Of a DNA stretch of 64,000 nt, positions 20,501-32,800 are shown piece after piece. Position numbers and translations under genes: made by a program. Every line of letters starts with the position of its first letter. Positions within the stretch are counted from its first letter, which is position 1. The stretch lies in assembly GCA_014549065.1 (NCBI GenBank), contig JACDOX010000051.1, positions 1,857,836-1,921,835 on the forward strand, in the 5' to 3' direction. The notes beneath the pieces were generated by a model. The model did not search any database. It was not told the DNA's origin and saw only the letters and a program-made list of their open reading frames with translations. Source of the DNA: Cardinalis cardinalis (taxonomy: Eukaryota > Chordata > Aves > Passeriformes > Cardinalidae).

Positions 20501-23500
20501 AGAGAACATTACTTGGCTAATTGAGCCTCATTTGTCATAAGTGCTACCGGTATCTAAAGGTGGCCTGCAAAGAATTAGAATAATTAATCTTCTGCTTGTG
20601 TGGGTTTTTACGACAGAGAAAGAAGCCCTTGATGAAGATTTTAAGATGATCTGTCTGCTTATTATTTACCTCNAGTATCCAGCAGGTACTGGCCCAACAG
20701 AAGGCTGCTGGGAGGAACAAAGGAGTTTTCTGTGAGCGCCTAATGCTTTCACTGGACTCNGAGGGCTTTCATCACGTACAAGTGCTCATAAGCAGCAGAT
20801 CATAAACCAAAAGAGTTTTAACTGTCTGCCTAAAGTTCCTCCTTAATAGCTCTGGGGGTTTTTTTCCACATTCCTGCTTGCTCCAGAGAGAGCTGCATTA
20901 GTTCATCAGATGGAAGTGCCCACACAGAGGCAGAAAGGCATTCAGGGAGAAATCTTTCTGGCTTTCATGTGCTTTGAAGCAGCAGGTGCAGTTAAACCTA
21001 TTCCTTCCATCTCTGGCTAGTCCCCTCAAAGACGACTTTTAAGCATCAAATGCCACTTTTATCTTTCCATTTTGGATGCAATCACCTAACTAGAAACAGT
21101 ACTGTCCAAAATCCCTGGATTATCCGCACAGAGAATAAAAAGGACATGTCCCCGATTAAACACCACTGCACAACACAACCCAAAGCCTGTCACGAGTAGC
21201 TACAGTCTAAAACATCTGCTGCCGGGGGTTACAACATCAACCAAATCAATCTTAGGGTGTATAATCAAGTTCCTCATCACAAGCAATACTCCCCTNCTCC
21301 GTCCCCACAGACTCTCTTGTCCAAAGGCCTGTCAGACACATTCTGCTTCTCTCCCACCCTGCTCTTCAGCTGGTTATCAGCCTCCCTGTTGAGAACTCAC
21401 CCATGAAGGATGATGCTGGTGCATCAGGGGTTCGCCCATAGTGTGCCATCAGCTTGTGTTTGGTCTCCTGCTTTCTGTGCTTCTTGCCTACGTAGTGCTG
21501 TTTTGCCATAAGGGGGTTGTTGAAAGTGGCATGGCAGAGGCTACAGAACTTGTCCGGGTCAGTAATGTCCTTGTTCTCTTCATTAGAAGATGCAGTGGAG
21601 GTGGGAAGGGCAGCAGGGTGTTTCTGTGGGGGCACCGTTTCTGTAGGGCCAATCCAAACTCCTGGTCAGTCACAGAACTCACAGGTAAAAACTACTTTAT
21701 TTCCCCCAAATCCACATAAAAACCAGTAACAGACTACATCTAAACCCCAAACCTAGCCAATGTAAAATATCTCAATAAATTAATAATTTTGCTACCTCTT
21801 CCTTTAATGCTGCAGAATTTAAAGACATGTGGTAACAAAACTCAAGAGTATGCCAGGAGAACTTTCAGGGTTTAAAAAAATCCAACAGATTTGCATATAT
21901 CTCCTTAACATAAGCATGACTGTATTCAAGAAACACTGGGTATGAATGAGCTTCCACCTGCTGTTATCATCTCCCAGACAGAACATGGGCACAAACCCTT
22001 GCACAGCAAAGGCATTCTGGAAAGGATTCTGGAAGCACCGTGCAGCCACAGGACCTGATCCTGAATTCATAAGGAGTTTTGTCTTATGAGACACAGCATA
22101 AACATGGGACTAGCTCTGGCACAGTGAATCCACAGAGGGAAGCAGCTCTTCTGTGTGGTGGAGAAACCTGCACCCTCTCACTCCAGGGTGCCAAACAGCA
22201 GAGTGAGTAACCTGCTAGGGATCAGAGAGTTCCTCTCACCAAAGGCACACACCAGACTGCACAGTGAACATCTTCCTGCAGGCTCCTATCATACCTAAAA
22301 GCAAGAGCTCCAAAGAACAAGAAGATCCTGGAGCTGGCTTTGCTGTGCACACATTTTAGCAAAGTCATGAAGACATGCTGGGACAGACATCTGCCTGGAA
22401 GATCCCAGGAGCCAGGAGTCTGGGTGACTCACAAGCCCCCAGCTTGGAATTAGCACAAGCTGCCATCCTCAGGTACACTCAAGGGCTGTGTTTTCCTTCT
22501 GTCCTGACCAGCTGCAGCCCTCCTGTCCTGGACAGAGGGTGTCACTCCCTACCCACCAGGCCTTTCTGGCTGCTGGCAAAGGGATGGGACACACAGGCAG
22601 CTGCACAGGGGCAGACAAGCACACACTGATGTGTCCCCAGCTGTATTCTCCCACTCCCCAGCAATCTGCAGCTCCTGAGTCTGTGAAACTCAGAGGCCAC
22701 ATCGTTGTAGCTGAGCAGCCCTGGGGAATTTGCCATATCAGAGTTTCACCAGTCACTTCAGTCTCTAACATTTAATGAGCATCATACCCTGTGGCAGGCA
22801 GTTCTACATCTCAACATCACACAGCTGGTCCCTGCATACAGGGATGGGTACAATGGCTGCTGCCAGCTGCATTTCCCCCAGACAAAGCAAAAAAAATCCC
22901 CACACAACNTCTTGCCAATGCCAGCCCACTGAGCAGGCTGGAACAGCCTGGTCTCTGGAGGTGCTCTGCTGGCTAACTCTGTTTCATGGCAAAGAGCACA
23001 CACTCTTACGAGAGCTCACACTTGGGGTTCAACAAGCATCTCAAGAGCCCTTTGGGACAACGTGAAGGTGCTGCAGACACTCATACCTTCTGCTTTGGGG
23101 GCCTGCTGCTTCATGTTCTTGGCATGAGTCTTGCCCAAATAGTGAGATGTTGCCACGGCCGGAGAGGAGAAGGTCATGTTGCAGATGGGACAACACTTGT
23201 TCCTGTCCTCCCCATTGCTGCCTTCCTGCTTGCTGTCCTGTGCACAGAGAAATACTGAGTTGCAGAGGCTGGGAAGGACCTCTGCAGGTCATCCCATCCA
23301 GCCTCCTGGTTTTGAGGAGAAACACTACAGTTTGGGGGTCTAAAAAAGATCATCAAAGACATTTGGGTGTTAAGTCAATGAAGCGTGACTAGGCAGAACT
23401 CCACGATGCAGCATCACCCTACCCTCTCCCTCCCTGGAGAGTGTTCTTGCACCTGATGACTGTTTCTAACCTGCTGGCAAACACTCCAGGCAGAGAGGCA

Positions 23501-24960
23501 GCCCTGGCCTGTTTGGGTTAAGGACAAGGTTAAGCCTGTGGCTGCCAAAATTGGACCACCCAGTCCCCTGCAAGGTGTGAACTGAGCAGCACAAACATCG
23601 CTATCAGCTGGGTCATCTGCAACACAACACCAGCTGAGGAGGGAGCAGCAGGCAGTTCTCAGCCTGACACTATGTGCAAAGGCATCTGCTGNTATCCCCC
23701 AGCTCCCTGCAAATGCCAGAGTTGGGGATTACAGCTGAAGCAATCATAAAAGTAGAATCTGCTCCCCAAGGGAGTCACGGGGCAGACAGATGGCTGAATG
23801 GAANGTGGGGCCTTTGCTGACCAACAGGCTCCAGCTACCAGCTGAGGGAACCTAAATAAGTAAAATAAAGAATGCTCTGGGAAGAGAATTCCTGTGGANG
23901 ATGAACCCAACGTGCTCTGCATGATATGCAATGATTCTCCTGACAAGCTGTTGCTCCTGTTCTTTCTCTGTCATTTCAAGCAAGACTATCAAAAAGAGGA
24001 ACACACATTTGTTTAAATGGGGAGGACAGGCTCAAAGAGCAGGGAGGGCAGCAGGAACTGGGACACGGTCTGGTGAAACACCTGCCACTGAGTTTCTCAG
24101 TTCTCACAAAGCCCCTTCTGAGAGCGTTTTCCTTGTTCACTCACAAGGCTGTGCAGCTGCCTTTAGCCCTGGAAGTCTCAAGAGAGCTGTATTTAGCCCT
24201 GGTGGATCTTGCACTCACAGAATACAAGGACAGATCAGGCTGGAAGAAACCACAGTGGCTCACCTGGTCCAACCTCTCTGCTCAAGCAGGGTCATCTCTT
24301 AGCACTTTGCACAGGATTGTATCCAAATGGTTCTGGAATATCCCCAGTAAGAGGGACTTCACATTTCTGGAATATCCCCATCAGCCTAGATCTTAAGACA
24401 CTGTAGATATTACTTATAGACATTGATCAGCTCTCCTCTCACCTGCTTCACCTCCAGCTTCATCTTCTTCCCGTGGGCACCCTCCTCTCCGCCGTGGATG
24501 GACAGGTACCGTCTCACCTTGTTGGCGTGTTTCTTGCTCTGGGGAAACAGAGAAAGCCCCGCTCGGTGCCTGGCCGAGCCCGGGGCTGGGCTGGGGCGGA
24601 GGCGGGGGGCTCCCCATCCCTTACCTGATAGTGAGCCAGCCGCTGTGACTCGGAGATGAGCAGGGCGCTGCACACCTTGCACTGCGCCTCGGTGAAAATG
24701 TGTCCGTTCTCCCGGATCAGCCGCTCCACTGTGGAGTGAGAGGGGTGGGACACAAAACGGGGGCGTCAGCGGCCCGNTGGGACCCCGCGAGGTGCGGGCC
24801 GTCCCTATTCGGGATGCCCGCACCTCGCAGGATCCGACCGGGCTAGAGGGCNCCACGTGGGGCCCGACCACCTGCCCGCTCCCGGTGCCGCCGCCTCACC
24901 CGCCTCTTTGCCCACCAGCGGCCCCGCAGCGTCCCCGTTGCTACCGGCCCCGTCCGCCAT
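17433..24960 (-). CDS. ZNF346: Zinc finger protein 346 (JAZ), complete coding region (7 exons)
   Basis: Nuclear/nucleolar protein that binds double-stranded RNA and RNA-DNA hybrids through C2H2 fingers of the JAZ type. Seven exons with matching phases total 852 nt, or 283 residues; human has about 294. The four fingers have Cys/His at 37/40/53/59, 103/106/119/125, 170/173/186/192 and 224/227/240/246, each with the 5- or 6-residue His spacing of the dsRNA-binding class. Linkers are long and Lys/Glu-rich, as in the family. The start lies in GCGGCCATGG, a strong initiation context, in the CpG island shared with UIMC1. The N-terminal segment before finger 1 is shorter than in human. Confidence 0.95.
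18804..18897 (-). CDS. ZNF346: ZNF346 exon 6: zinc finger 4
   Basis: Encodes AGKGYPCSTCNIVLNSI and EQYQAHISGFKHKN. The donor AATCA/gtaagt leaves two bases that need a following G. Confidence 0.96.
18898..21400 (-). other. ZNF346: ZNF346 intron 5
   Basis: No additional exon was recognised. A 25-base tandem duplication (gcactgcccacctaccca) with copies at 20306 and 20331 is the only internal structure seen. Intron 4 (21641-23086) likewise shows nothing clear. Confidence 0.5.
20306..20352. repeat. Two-copy 25-base tandem duplication
   Basis: gcactgcccacctaccca is repeated at 20306 and 20331, with the second copy slightly diverged. It lies in ZNF346 intron 5. Confidence 0.7.
21401..21640 (-). 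CDS. ZNF346: ZNF346 exon 5: zinc finger 3
   Basis: A Pro/Ser/Thr-rich linker is followed by DPDKFCSLCHATFNNPLM and QHYVGKKHRKQETKHK. It is 240 nt; the donor follows TTCATGG. Confidence 0.97.
23087..23237 (-). CDS. ZNF346: ZNF346 exon 4: zinc finger 2
   Basis: Encodes NKCCPICNMTFSSPAV, then SHYLGKTHAKN, a complete C2H2 finger very close to the mammalian one. Confidence 0.96.
23262..23345 (-). mobile_element. CR1 LINE 3' fragment, minus strand
   Basis: The stretch gctgggaaggacctctgcag and the following gtcatcccatccagcc match the reverse complement of the CR1 3' region. It is short, diverged and intronic, directly beside ZNF346 exon 4. Confidence 0.6.
24213..24390 (-). mobile_element. CR1 LINE 3' fragment, minus strand
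   Basis: Reverse-complement CR1 words are recognisable: cacagaatac near the left end, cacctggtccaacctc, tctgctcaagcaggg and ggttctggaatatcccc. The last is partly duplicated at 24341-24378. It sits in ZNF346 intron 3. Confidence 0.72.
24443..24538 (-). CDS. ZNF346: ZNF346 exon 3: end of finger 1 and basic linker
   Basis: Encodes SKKHANKVRRYLSIHGG with the second histidine of finger 1, then a Lys/Glu-rich linker. It is 96 nt, in phase 0 at both ends. Confidence 0.96.
24625..24728 (-). CDS. ZNF346: ZNF346 exon 2: first part of zinc finger 1
   Basis: Encodes VERLIRENGHIFTEAQ, then CKVCSALLISESQRLAHYQ with both cysteines and the first histidine of finger 1. Confidence 0.96.
24900..24960 (-). CDS. 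ZNF346: ZNF346 exon 1: N-terminus
   Basis: Encodes a Gly/Ala-rich start (MADGAGSNGDAAGPLVGKEA) with donor GGCGG/gtgagg. This N-terminus is divergent, as expected. The start is supported by its frame into finger 1 and by the Kozak-like context. Confidence 0.85.
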
Positions 24961-25229
24961 GGCCGCCGTCGCCGCCTCACGCTGTTCTCGCGAGAAGCCG
25001 CCCGCGCGCCCCCTCCGCGCCTAGCAACGGCGGGCCGGCCTCCCGCGAGAGCACCGCACCCTCCAAGGAGGCGGCGGCGGACATGTTGGTTGTGGGCACA
25101 GGGGTATTGCGGCAGCCCCGCGGCAACTCGTTTTCTTGGGTGTTTAAGCGACGCAACGCATCCTTCTCTTGAGGAAGCGGCGTCCGGGTTGATATAAAAG
25201 CAAGACCACGAGCACCTTAGAACGATGTA

Positions 25230-25441
25230 TCCGGGCCTGCTGTCCGCCAGCCACGGACATGGCGCTGCCCGCTTCAGCTCCCCGATGACCACGTGAAACG
25301 CTGCGAAGCCGCCGCCGCCATCTTGGTTGAGGGCAATGAGGCCTCCGCCGCCAACTTGAGCGCGGGCGCGGGACCCGCCGACCGGGGCCGGTGCGGGAGA
25401 CCAGGCGGGGAGGCCGCGGGCAACGGGGCGGCCCGGGGCCG
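25230..25441 (+). other. UIMC1: UIMC1 probable non-coding exon 1
   Basis: The right end is set by the strong donor CCGG/gtgagt (GT at 25442). The left end is not visible. A TATA-like box at 25193 would place a start near 25225, and the YY1-type site at 25315 would lie inside the leader. No ATG here continues in frame into the RAP80 protein. Confidence 0.5.
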
Positions 25442-28400
25442 GTGAGTACCTTGTGCCCTGCGGGGCATGCCGCTGCTGGGCCCCGGGCGGGCCGCGGGGC
25501 TCCCGGGGCTGGGAGGGAAATCCCCTCCCTCGCCCGGGCCCATTCTCCGGTCCCTGCCCCCGGGCTGACCTCCCCCAGGTATGACCTCCGGTCCCCGCCC
25601 GCGGCGGCCCGGGACTGGCCCCCAGCGCTGTCCGCTGGGCAAGGGACGCCTCCCGTCTCCCTCTAGGGGCATTTCCTCTGTCTTTTGCCTGGAGGGGAGC
25701 CAGGTGCTGTCCCTGGGGATGCCCTGGAACTCCTCCTGNACCGTCCCCTGAGGAGAGGACCCGAAAACCGGACCTCTGCCTGGGCCGCATCCCCCGAGAT
25801 CGAGGTGCTCCTGCCTCTCCTGTTCCTCTTGCCAGGCCCGGCTCCCTCCCCTTTTCCTGGGCAGCCCTTGCACGCTCCCTTCTCTTAGGTTTGCCCACCT
25901 GTGGCCGATGCCCTTCTCCAGAGTTCAGCCCTCTCCCGCCTGGGATCCCCCATGCTTCTCCCCAGCCTGTCGAGTATCCCTGACCCCATCCTTGTAAACT
26001 TCCACGCAGTGCCCGAAGGCAGCGGCTTGGGCAAGGGAAAGGACCGTGGGTGGGTTCTGGGGCGAGGGTCGCTTTCCCTCCATGTACAGGGATGCAAACA
26101 TTTTCCTNCCCTGCCCTTGGAGGAGGGAGATGCTGCGGGCTGGACTCAGAGCGCTGGAGCAGGGAGCATCTCCCGAGAGCTCAGCAGCCTGTGCGGATGC
26201 GCCCGGCCGTGCGTNGCCTCTGCAGTGCCCTGTCCCCTCTGTGCAGAGCCAGCTCTANAAACGGATCAATCCTCTAAACAATTTCTCTCTCCTCGGGGCG
26301 CTGCCAGCCCTCGTGTCCTGCTCACGGAGCGTCAGCTGGGCCCTTCGTGCGGGGTCGAGCCGAGGGTCTGGGGATGATATTTCCATGGAAGTGTGTGGTG
26401 CTGACCCGCCTGAGCGCGGGGAGCGTCGTGCCTCTGCTTCCCGAGGTGGGGGGAGTTGTTTACAAAGCGACAGCCTGTGTCTCCAACCACTCAGGAACTC
26501 ATCCGGGGATGAGAGTCATTCATTTTTTTTGGCTTGGTTTTTTCGTGCATTTTTCAAGCTGTCACAGCTTGGCAGGTCTGTAGCTGCAGTGTCAAGATTT
26601 AGAATTATTCTGTCGGTAATTGCTTTCTGATTCATCAAAATGATAGATGAGAGGGAAAATGACAAATAATCACAAGTTGGGGATCTTCAAGGATATCCCT
26701 AAAAATGTGACTGGAGAAGCGTGGCATGTGCGAGTTCCTTGTCAGGAGGTCACCTTTGCTGTCAGAGCATTTACAAAGAAATTCTCTTAAATTCAGAGTT
26801 GGAAAANAATCTGGATAACTGCAAAATGAGTCTGCAAACTGGACTGCAAAGGTAATTTTAGATAATTCAGTCTCTGGCCCTTTTCTTTTTTTCTGCTGGG
26901 TCTGAAAGCAGGTATCTTCCCCTCAGGCACTCACAGCTATCCTTTCCAAGAGTGCTAAAAGCAAAATATGCTCAACTTCGCTTCCTGAAGAGGAGGTCTG
27001 NGCTCTGATGCGTGTTGTCTTCCCTCAGCTACACCAGCTTGTCTAATAAAAGCTATTACTGCTCTCCTACTCACAGCTTCAGACTAGCACAGCTACGAGT
27101 GATCTCTTACTTGTCTTGTTCCCTTAGTTACATTTTCAGAGACTCTCTTTGCCACAAGTNCCTTCATTTTCAGAAGCGTTGTGGGAGTTGTGTGGTTACA
27201 TCTCTTACATCTCCTCTTTTCTCTCCTTTAAATGTTGAAGGTAGGTGACTCATCATAACTTCAGCTGATATTTCTCAGTGATCTCTTATTTAGCACANAG
27301 CACCGAGGAGAAGATGTATCGCAGAGTCAGAGGAGCGATGGTGATACCAGCATGGATTGAAAACAAACAAAACAAAATAGGCAGCACAGCAGTTGTTTTT
27401 TGCTGTTGCTTTTGTTGTGGNGGTAAGAAGGTTTATAGGCTGCCTCTCCAAACCTCAGTGATCCTGTGTGGGCCCTTCTGTGCTCCTCATGGCTTATCAG
27501 TGAGTGGTTTTCCAAAGAAAAGGGNACATTCTCCACCACCATGGATGCATTTCGTGGGGGCAGCTCACAGCAGCTGGGTGTGAGGCTTGGCTCATCTCCC
27601 TGAGCAGGGAGGGCAAAGAGACCATTTGGAGCAAAAGATGNAAAAATGGAGAACATATAGTGAGGATATTCCGACAGCACTGGAGTTCAGCTTAGCTGGA
27701 ACTGAACAGCTTTGTTTTTCAAGAGCCAGTGCTTCACCAAAAGCAGTGCTTGCATTTATTTCCCCTTCCTTTAATGGCTCCAAGCTGACAGAGAGCAGGA
27801 TTAATTAGATATTAGGGAGGAATTCTTCCCTGTGAGGGTGCTGAGACANTGGCACAGGTTGCCCAGAGAAGCTGTGGCTTCCCCATCCCTGGGAGCAGCC
27901 AANANCAGGTTGGACAGGGCTTGGAGCAACCTGGAATAGTGGAAGCTGTCCCTGNCCATGGCAGGGGTTTGGAATGAGATGATCTTTAAGGTCCTTTTCA
28001 ACCCNAACCATTCTATCATTCCTCAACAGACAAACACTGGAGGGCTGCAGAGGTCCTTGCAGTCACTTTGGTGCCGTGACTGCCCATTTGTGCAGCCTTC
28101 TGCTTTCAGAGGGCTCAGCAAACCTTTGGTGCAAATCATGACTCACCAGGATAATCACCTTTTGTCTCTGGGCGTGTGTGTGCATGTATTTGCAGAGGGA
28201 AGGCTGCAGATCGTGGGGAGGGAGCGTGGTTATTCTCGCCTTGCTGCTCGGNCTGTAGATGGAGCAATGCACTGCTGTTCTCGGTGCTGATGGGGATTTT
28301 GGCCTCCCTTAGTGTTTCTCTGTGCTGTGGCTGTTTACAGTTTTGTGATGTTACAGAGAAGGGTTTGGCTCTATCCTGGGTGATGTAGGGTTGCTGTTGC

Positions 28401-29666
28401 ATCTTCTCTGACTCTTATTTTAGATCGCCGCACACATCTGAGCTATTTCAGTGATCTTGAAGGAAGGCAGANTGATTCTGGGGAAGGACACTGGTCTGGG
28501 AACCGGCCAGCTTAACTTGCATTTCCAGCTCTGCTGTTCCCTGATGTGGAACCAGGGGCTTGTTGTTCAGCCTCTGTCTGCTCATGTTTAATTGAACTTC
28601 AGCAGAGCTGGTCATGCTCAGCCTGCTTTGTAAGGCTCTTTTACATCACAGTTCAAGAAGCACTGAATGTTATTGTTGAGCTACCAGGCAAACAGCAAGC
28701 ATAGGCAGGAAAGGGTGATTTAACTCTGTGCCATCCTGCTGCTCTCCTTTACTGAGATCTCTTCCCAGTCCTCGCCTCTGAGCTCTTTTGGATCCAGACA
28801 GCTAATGCTTGCTGTGCATCCCTCTCCATCAGTCTATGGGCTGCCAAGGGAAGGGATGCTGAAGTACCAGTTTGCATTGTGTGGGCACCTGCTCTCAATT
28901 GTTCCATGCACTCAGGTTTGCTCTAATAACACTCAGCAGGTTGCTTGCTGCTCTTTAAGNGCCTTCGTTAATGCGGATGGTTTGGGCATGTCTGGATGGA
29001 GTTCTTCCGGAGGCTGCTGCTGCTCATTGAGAAATCCACACTGCCAGATAAACCTGTTGTCTTGTTTCCAGCCTGCCTGCTGCCATTGCCTGTGTTTTCC
29101 CTGTCTGTAGTGCTGGAGCAGCCATGCACTGAGCTGTGCAGACGGCAGGACAGCATCCTTGAACGCACAATGCCTTTCCCCCTGGTTTTGTTGAATACAA
29201 AAGCTGGCAAAGGGCTGTGCTGTGGTGGTTTCTTGGTTTGGTGTGCAAATGTCAGCTTGATCCACTGCCACAGCCTGGTTTGTTTTGGTCAAGGTGTGGG
29301 GCTGAGGAGGGGAGGTTGTGTTGGAGGGTGGGAGACCCGCTGTGAAGTGATGCTGTGGAGGAGTTTGCTGATGGGCTTTTAGAGGAAAGCCTCATTGCTT
29401 TGGAACAAGGCATTCAGAGTGGCTTTGGTCTGTGTTGCTGTTCCCCTGAAACCCCTTTTTAGCAATCAGCTGTAATAAAGTGTTCTTAACTAGATGAGTG
29501 GTGACTGGTGCATGTGGCTCCCAGTAACACTAAATCCACCACACTTTGTAATAAGGTTTCAATGCCTGGGGTCTTTTGCCTAAAAATAGCAAAAAAAAAA
29601 AAAAGTGTTAGGGGAAATCTGAATCAGAAGGAAACAAATGGCTTTTAATCTTTCCCTCTGTTTCAG
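25442..29666 (+). other. UIMC1: UIMC1 intron 1
   Basis: About 4.2 kb from the inferred exon 1 donor to the acceptor before the start codon. The GC-rich left end grades into AT-richer DNA. It contains one CR1 copy (27800-28022) and a poly-A run near 29590. No other exon was recognised. Confidence 0.5.
27800..28022 (+). mobile_element. CR1 LINE 3' end, plus strand
   Basis: Clear avian CR1 words in order: gatattagggagg, attcttccctgtgagggtg, ggcacaggttgcccagag, caaggttgga-like text and gatgatctttaaggtcc, ending with attctatcattc. It is 5'-truncated, as most CR1 copies are, and carries several N bases. Confidence 0.9.
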
Positions 29667-29674
29667 AGTGAAGG

Positions 29675-29824
29675 ATGCCGAGGAAGAAGAAGCCTGCAGA
29701 GGGCCTGGAGTCTCGAGGTCGGGATGGGGAGGAAGAGGAGGAAGAGAAGAGGAACGCAGCCAATGCCAGGAAGAAGCGCAGTTTTGTGGATGCGTTTATT
29801 GTTATATCCGACAGTGATGGAGAG
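29675..29824 (+). CDS. UIMC1: UIMC1 coding exon 1: start and SUMO-interacting motif
   Basis: The exon begins at 29667 after tttcag, with the ATG at 29675. It encodes MPRKKKPAEG, six consecutive Glu (19-24), a basic patch NARKKR, and the SIM core FIVISDSDGE that ends the exon in phase 0. Confidence 0.96.
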
Positions 29825-32800
29825 GTCAGTGATGGGTTGGGGTGCCCAGAGCCTGGGCTGGGCCCTGCTACTGCAGGACAGTGCCAGAGCAGTCCTTGCT
29901 GTCGTGCTGGGGTCAGGCTTTGCACAGAGGGTCTTGTGCTATTCCTTTTCTTACATATGAGATGAATCAAATCCTATTTGACTAGGAAATGAATGGTGTG
30001 CTTCATGAGGGTGAGTTATGAGTCTGGGATTTGATAACCAAATCCTCTCAGAACTGAATCTGAAATGTAATTTAAAAGTAACCTTTCCTCAATCCCTTTA
30101 CAAATCTTTTTTTTCATAATTTTTGTTTGATTGATTTCCAGCTAAACCTTAGCAACATGATTCTGTATTATGTGCAAATAGATAAGAAAATGATTCAGAA
30201 CTCAGGCTTGTGAGTAGCTCAGAGACAGGCAGTGTCTGGTAAACTGATTCTGAATTACAGGAGCCTGAGTTTGTAACCCAGCTCCAAAGGGTGTAAAGGT
30301 GAATGTGATGTGGGAGTGCCTGGCTAAGGCATCAAGGCTCAGATCCCTGATCCCCAGCGTCGGCTTATGCACATCAGCATTACCCTCAAGATTGAAATGT
30401 CTGTGTTGGTTACANGGCATGAGCACGGGAACTCCTGCCTGGGGGAAACCCAGAGCCCTCAGAACCTCTGCCTGACTGAGCGAGGCACACCAGAGGAAAT
30501 TATAACAATCAGTTTTTTTATGTGTGACTCGTAGGGCTTTGCTCTGTCTTGCTGATGATTGGGGATCCTAAGCTGCTTTTTGTAATTCCACCATTTTCAA
30601 AAGCATTTCAGTTCACTCTCAAGCTGTAGATCTTAAATCAGGTCCCTTTTGCTCCCACATCTGCANTGTGCTGCTCTCCAATAAGGCGATTATCATGTGA
30701 GGAGAGGAAAATCACTAGAAATAAACAGTAAGAAGCTGTAGGGCAAACGATATTGGATGTTTTTTCTTCACATTGTCTGAGTTCTTTCCCATTGGGAAAT
30801 TCCCTGAAAGAAATGGAACATATGGCAGTAATAGTTCAGTGGGGTTAAACCCTTAGCTCTGCAATATGCTAAGTTAACTTCAGATGTCTGCTGCATCACT
30901 GGCCTTTATTGTGAAACCTATAAGGAAAAAAGAAATCAGCAGCTATAAGAGCTGCTGCAGTACATAAAAGATCAGGACCTGTTATTGTCTGCAATTATTC
31001 ATCTCAATGTGCACGTATCTGAAAAAGAGGAAACAAACGTCTCTTAAAACACATCTATAAAAAGGTGAGGCTCCCTCACTGTTCTCTAAGTTTGTCTATA
31101 AACAATAAATTCTGATGGCATAATCGGTCATATTACAGAAAAGGATATGCTCAGAGAGGCCGTTAAAGAGCCAATTAGGTTCTGTTTAAGTGACAACAGT
31201 TCAGTCAGTTGAATGAGTGGATTTATTCAGTTCAGTCTCTTTCTGTGAGTCATCAGCTTCCAGATCCAGTGCCACAGTCTCTTGTCGTGTTGTTTTCTGC
31301 AAAATCAAACGCAAAACTGATTTACTTGGGATCTCAAAAAAATAACTGTCTGCCTTCTGTAACTGTCTCAGCTCTTCTGTGTACATCAAGTTGAATTTCA
31401 ATTTTGGACGTTGTAACTGTTGTTCTTGCACTGGTAAGACCTTGTTGTGTGTTCAAAAAGAGGTGTGGGAAGCTCAGATCAATAGCAATTTTAGAGAACA
31501 ATATATTCTCAATTAATCTTGCATCTGTTAGGACATGGTTCCTTATGAATCAAAAGCTACAAGGACAATTTGGGCATCATTGATTCGATGGCTTTCTTCC
31601 TTGGCAGTCTCTTGGCAGGTATCTATAGAACAAGTCCCTAGTTCTGCTTCCAGACCAGCAGATCTTGTAGCAGCTGCACCTGGAAAGCCTCCAGCTTCTC
31701 ACTTTTGATGATCTTTGGCAGACTGCCTCTCCCAGGAATTTTTCAGTCATGCTGGATTATCAAGCTCATCCATGTTATTTTGCCAAGTTCCCTTTCTTTG
31801 CTCATGTCTATGCTGTGGCATCTGCAGAGCTGCATCAGAAAGAAGTTTTCTGGACGTGAGGCTTTCTGATCTCTGCTATATATACTCCTGGATTCGGGGA
31901 ACACTTCTCTTTTTTTGGAAAGGGTCAGACAAAATAAGAACGGTCTCTCTGGCTCTGTGGAAGCCAGAGGAGATGACCTTCTTTGTGCAGACTGTGTCTC
32001 TGAAAATGCANACATGTCAAATGAGTCAAGTGGTTCCCATCTCCCTTGGCTGTGTAATCCCACTGGGAATTGGTTGCCTGTGCCAGAAGATGGATGTTCA
32101 TTCACAAATACACTATATTTCAAGTAGTGCCCAACAATGCTCTCTCTGAGCATGACAATTCCTGGTCTCCTGAACCTCGTGCTTGCATTGGGCTGTTGGT
32201 TTGACCCCTGAAGCCATGTCGTCCAGATGATTGTTCCTCAGCATAGAGTCTGGGCAAACATGAGCTCTGAGCACAGCCCAAAAGTTNTGCTGACCTGTAG
32301 GACTGATCTGCAGCCTTCAGTGCAGTTGATCCTCACATGCTGCTGATCTGGTCTGGGACCTTTTGGAAGGGTCTTTTGCCTGGATAGATCCTTTGGGAGC
32401 TTTGAGAGTACCTGCCTGCACTTACAAAGTTGGCATCAAGTCTCACAAGCTCTTTCTGCCAGATCCATCATCTCTGCCAGCCCTCAGGGAACATATGACA
32501 AGACTCCAGGGTGATGGTGCCATCTATTTCTGCATGGCCTGTCTTCCCTTCAGTGTGGAACATCCCTTTGCCTGAGTGTTCCTGTGTTTGGAGATGCTCA
32601 CAGTCGGGATAATCAGCAGCATGTGTTGGTGTTCCAGATCAGATTTTGGCTGTGGTGCAGAGGGAGGTGTGTTTAGGCCTTGGCTAATACCCAGCCACTG
32701 CCNTGTTTCCATCCTCTGTGACAGCAGACACTCACCTCAGGACCAGGCATGGCCTGAGGGACATCTTGCTATGGAGAGGGTGGCACTGGAAATGTCACAG

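Larger units (their letters stand above)
24840..25520. promoter_or_regulatory. Bidirectional CpG-island promoter of ZNF346 and UIMC1
   Basis: GC- and CpG-rich block between the ZNF346 start (24960, minus) and the inferred end of UIMC1 exon 1 (25441, plus). It contains the perfect palindrome TCTCGCGAGA at 24986-24995, a half-related CCGCGAGAG near 25043, a TATAAAAG at 25193-25200 on the plus strand, CACGTG near 25291 and a YY1-type CCGCCATCTTGG at 25315-25326. These sit between the two genes, as in many head-to-head housekeeping pairs. Motif assignment is from sequence; function is inferred. Confidence 0.75.

Noticed and set aside
24843..25898. 351-codon minus-strand open frame across the ZNF346/UIMC1 promoter
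   Set aside because: It overlaps the CpG island and ZNF346 exon 1 in another frame. Composition reflects GC content only.
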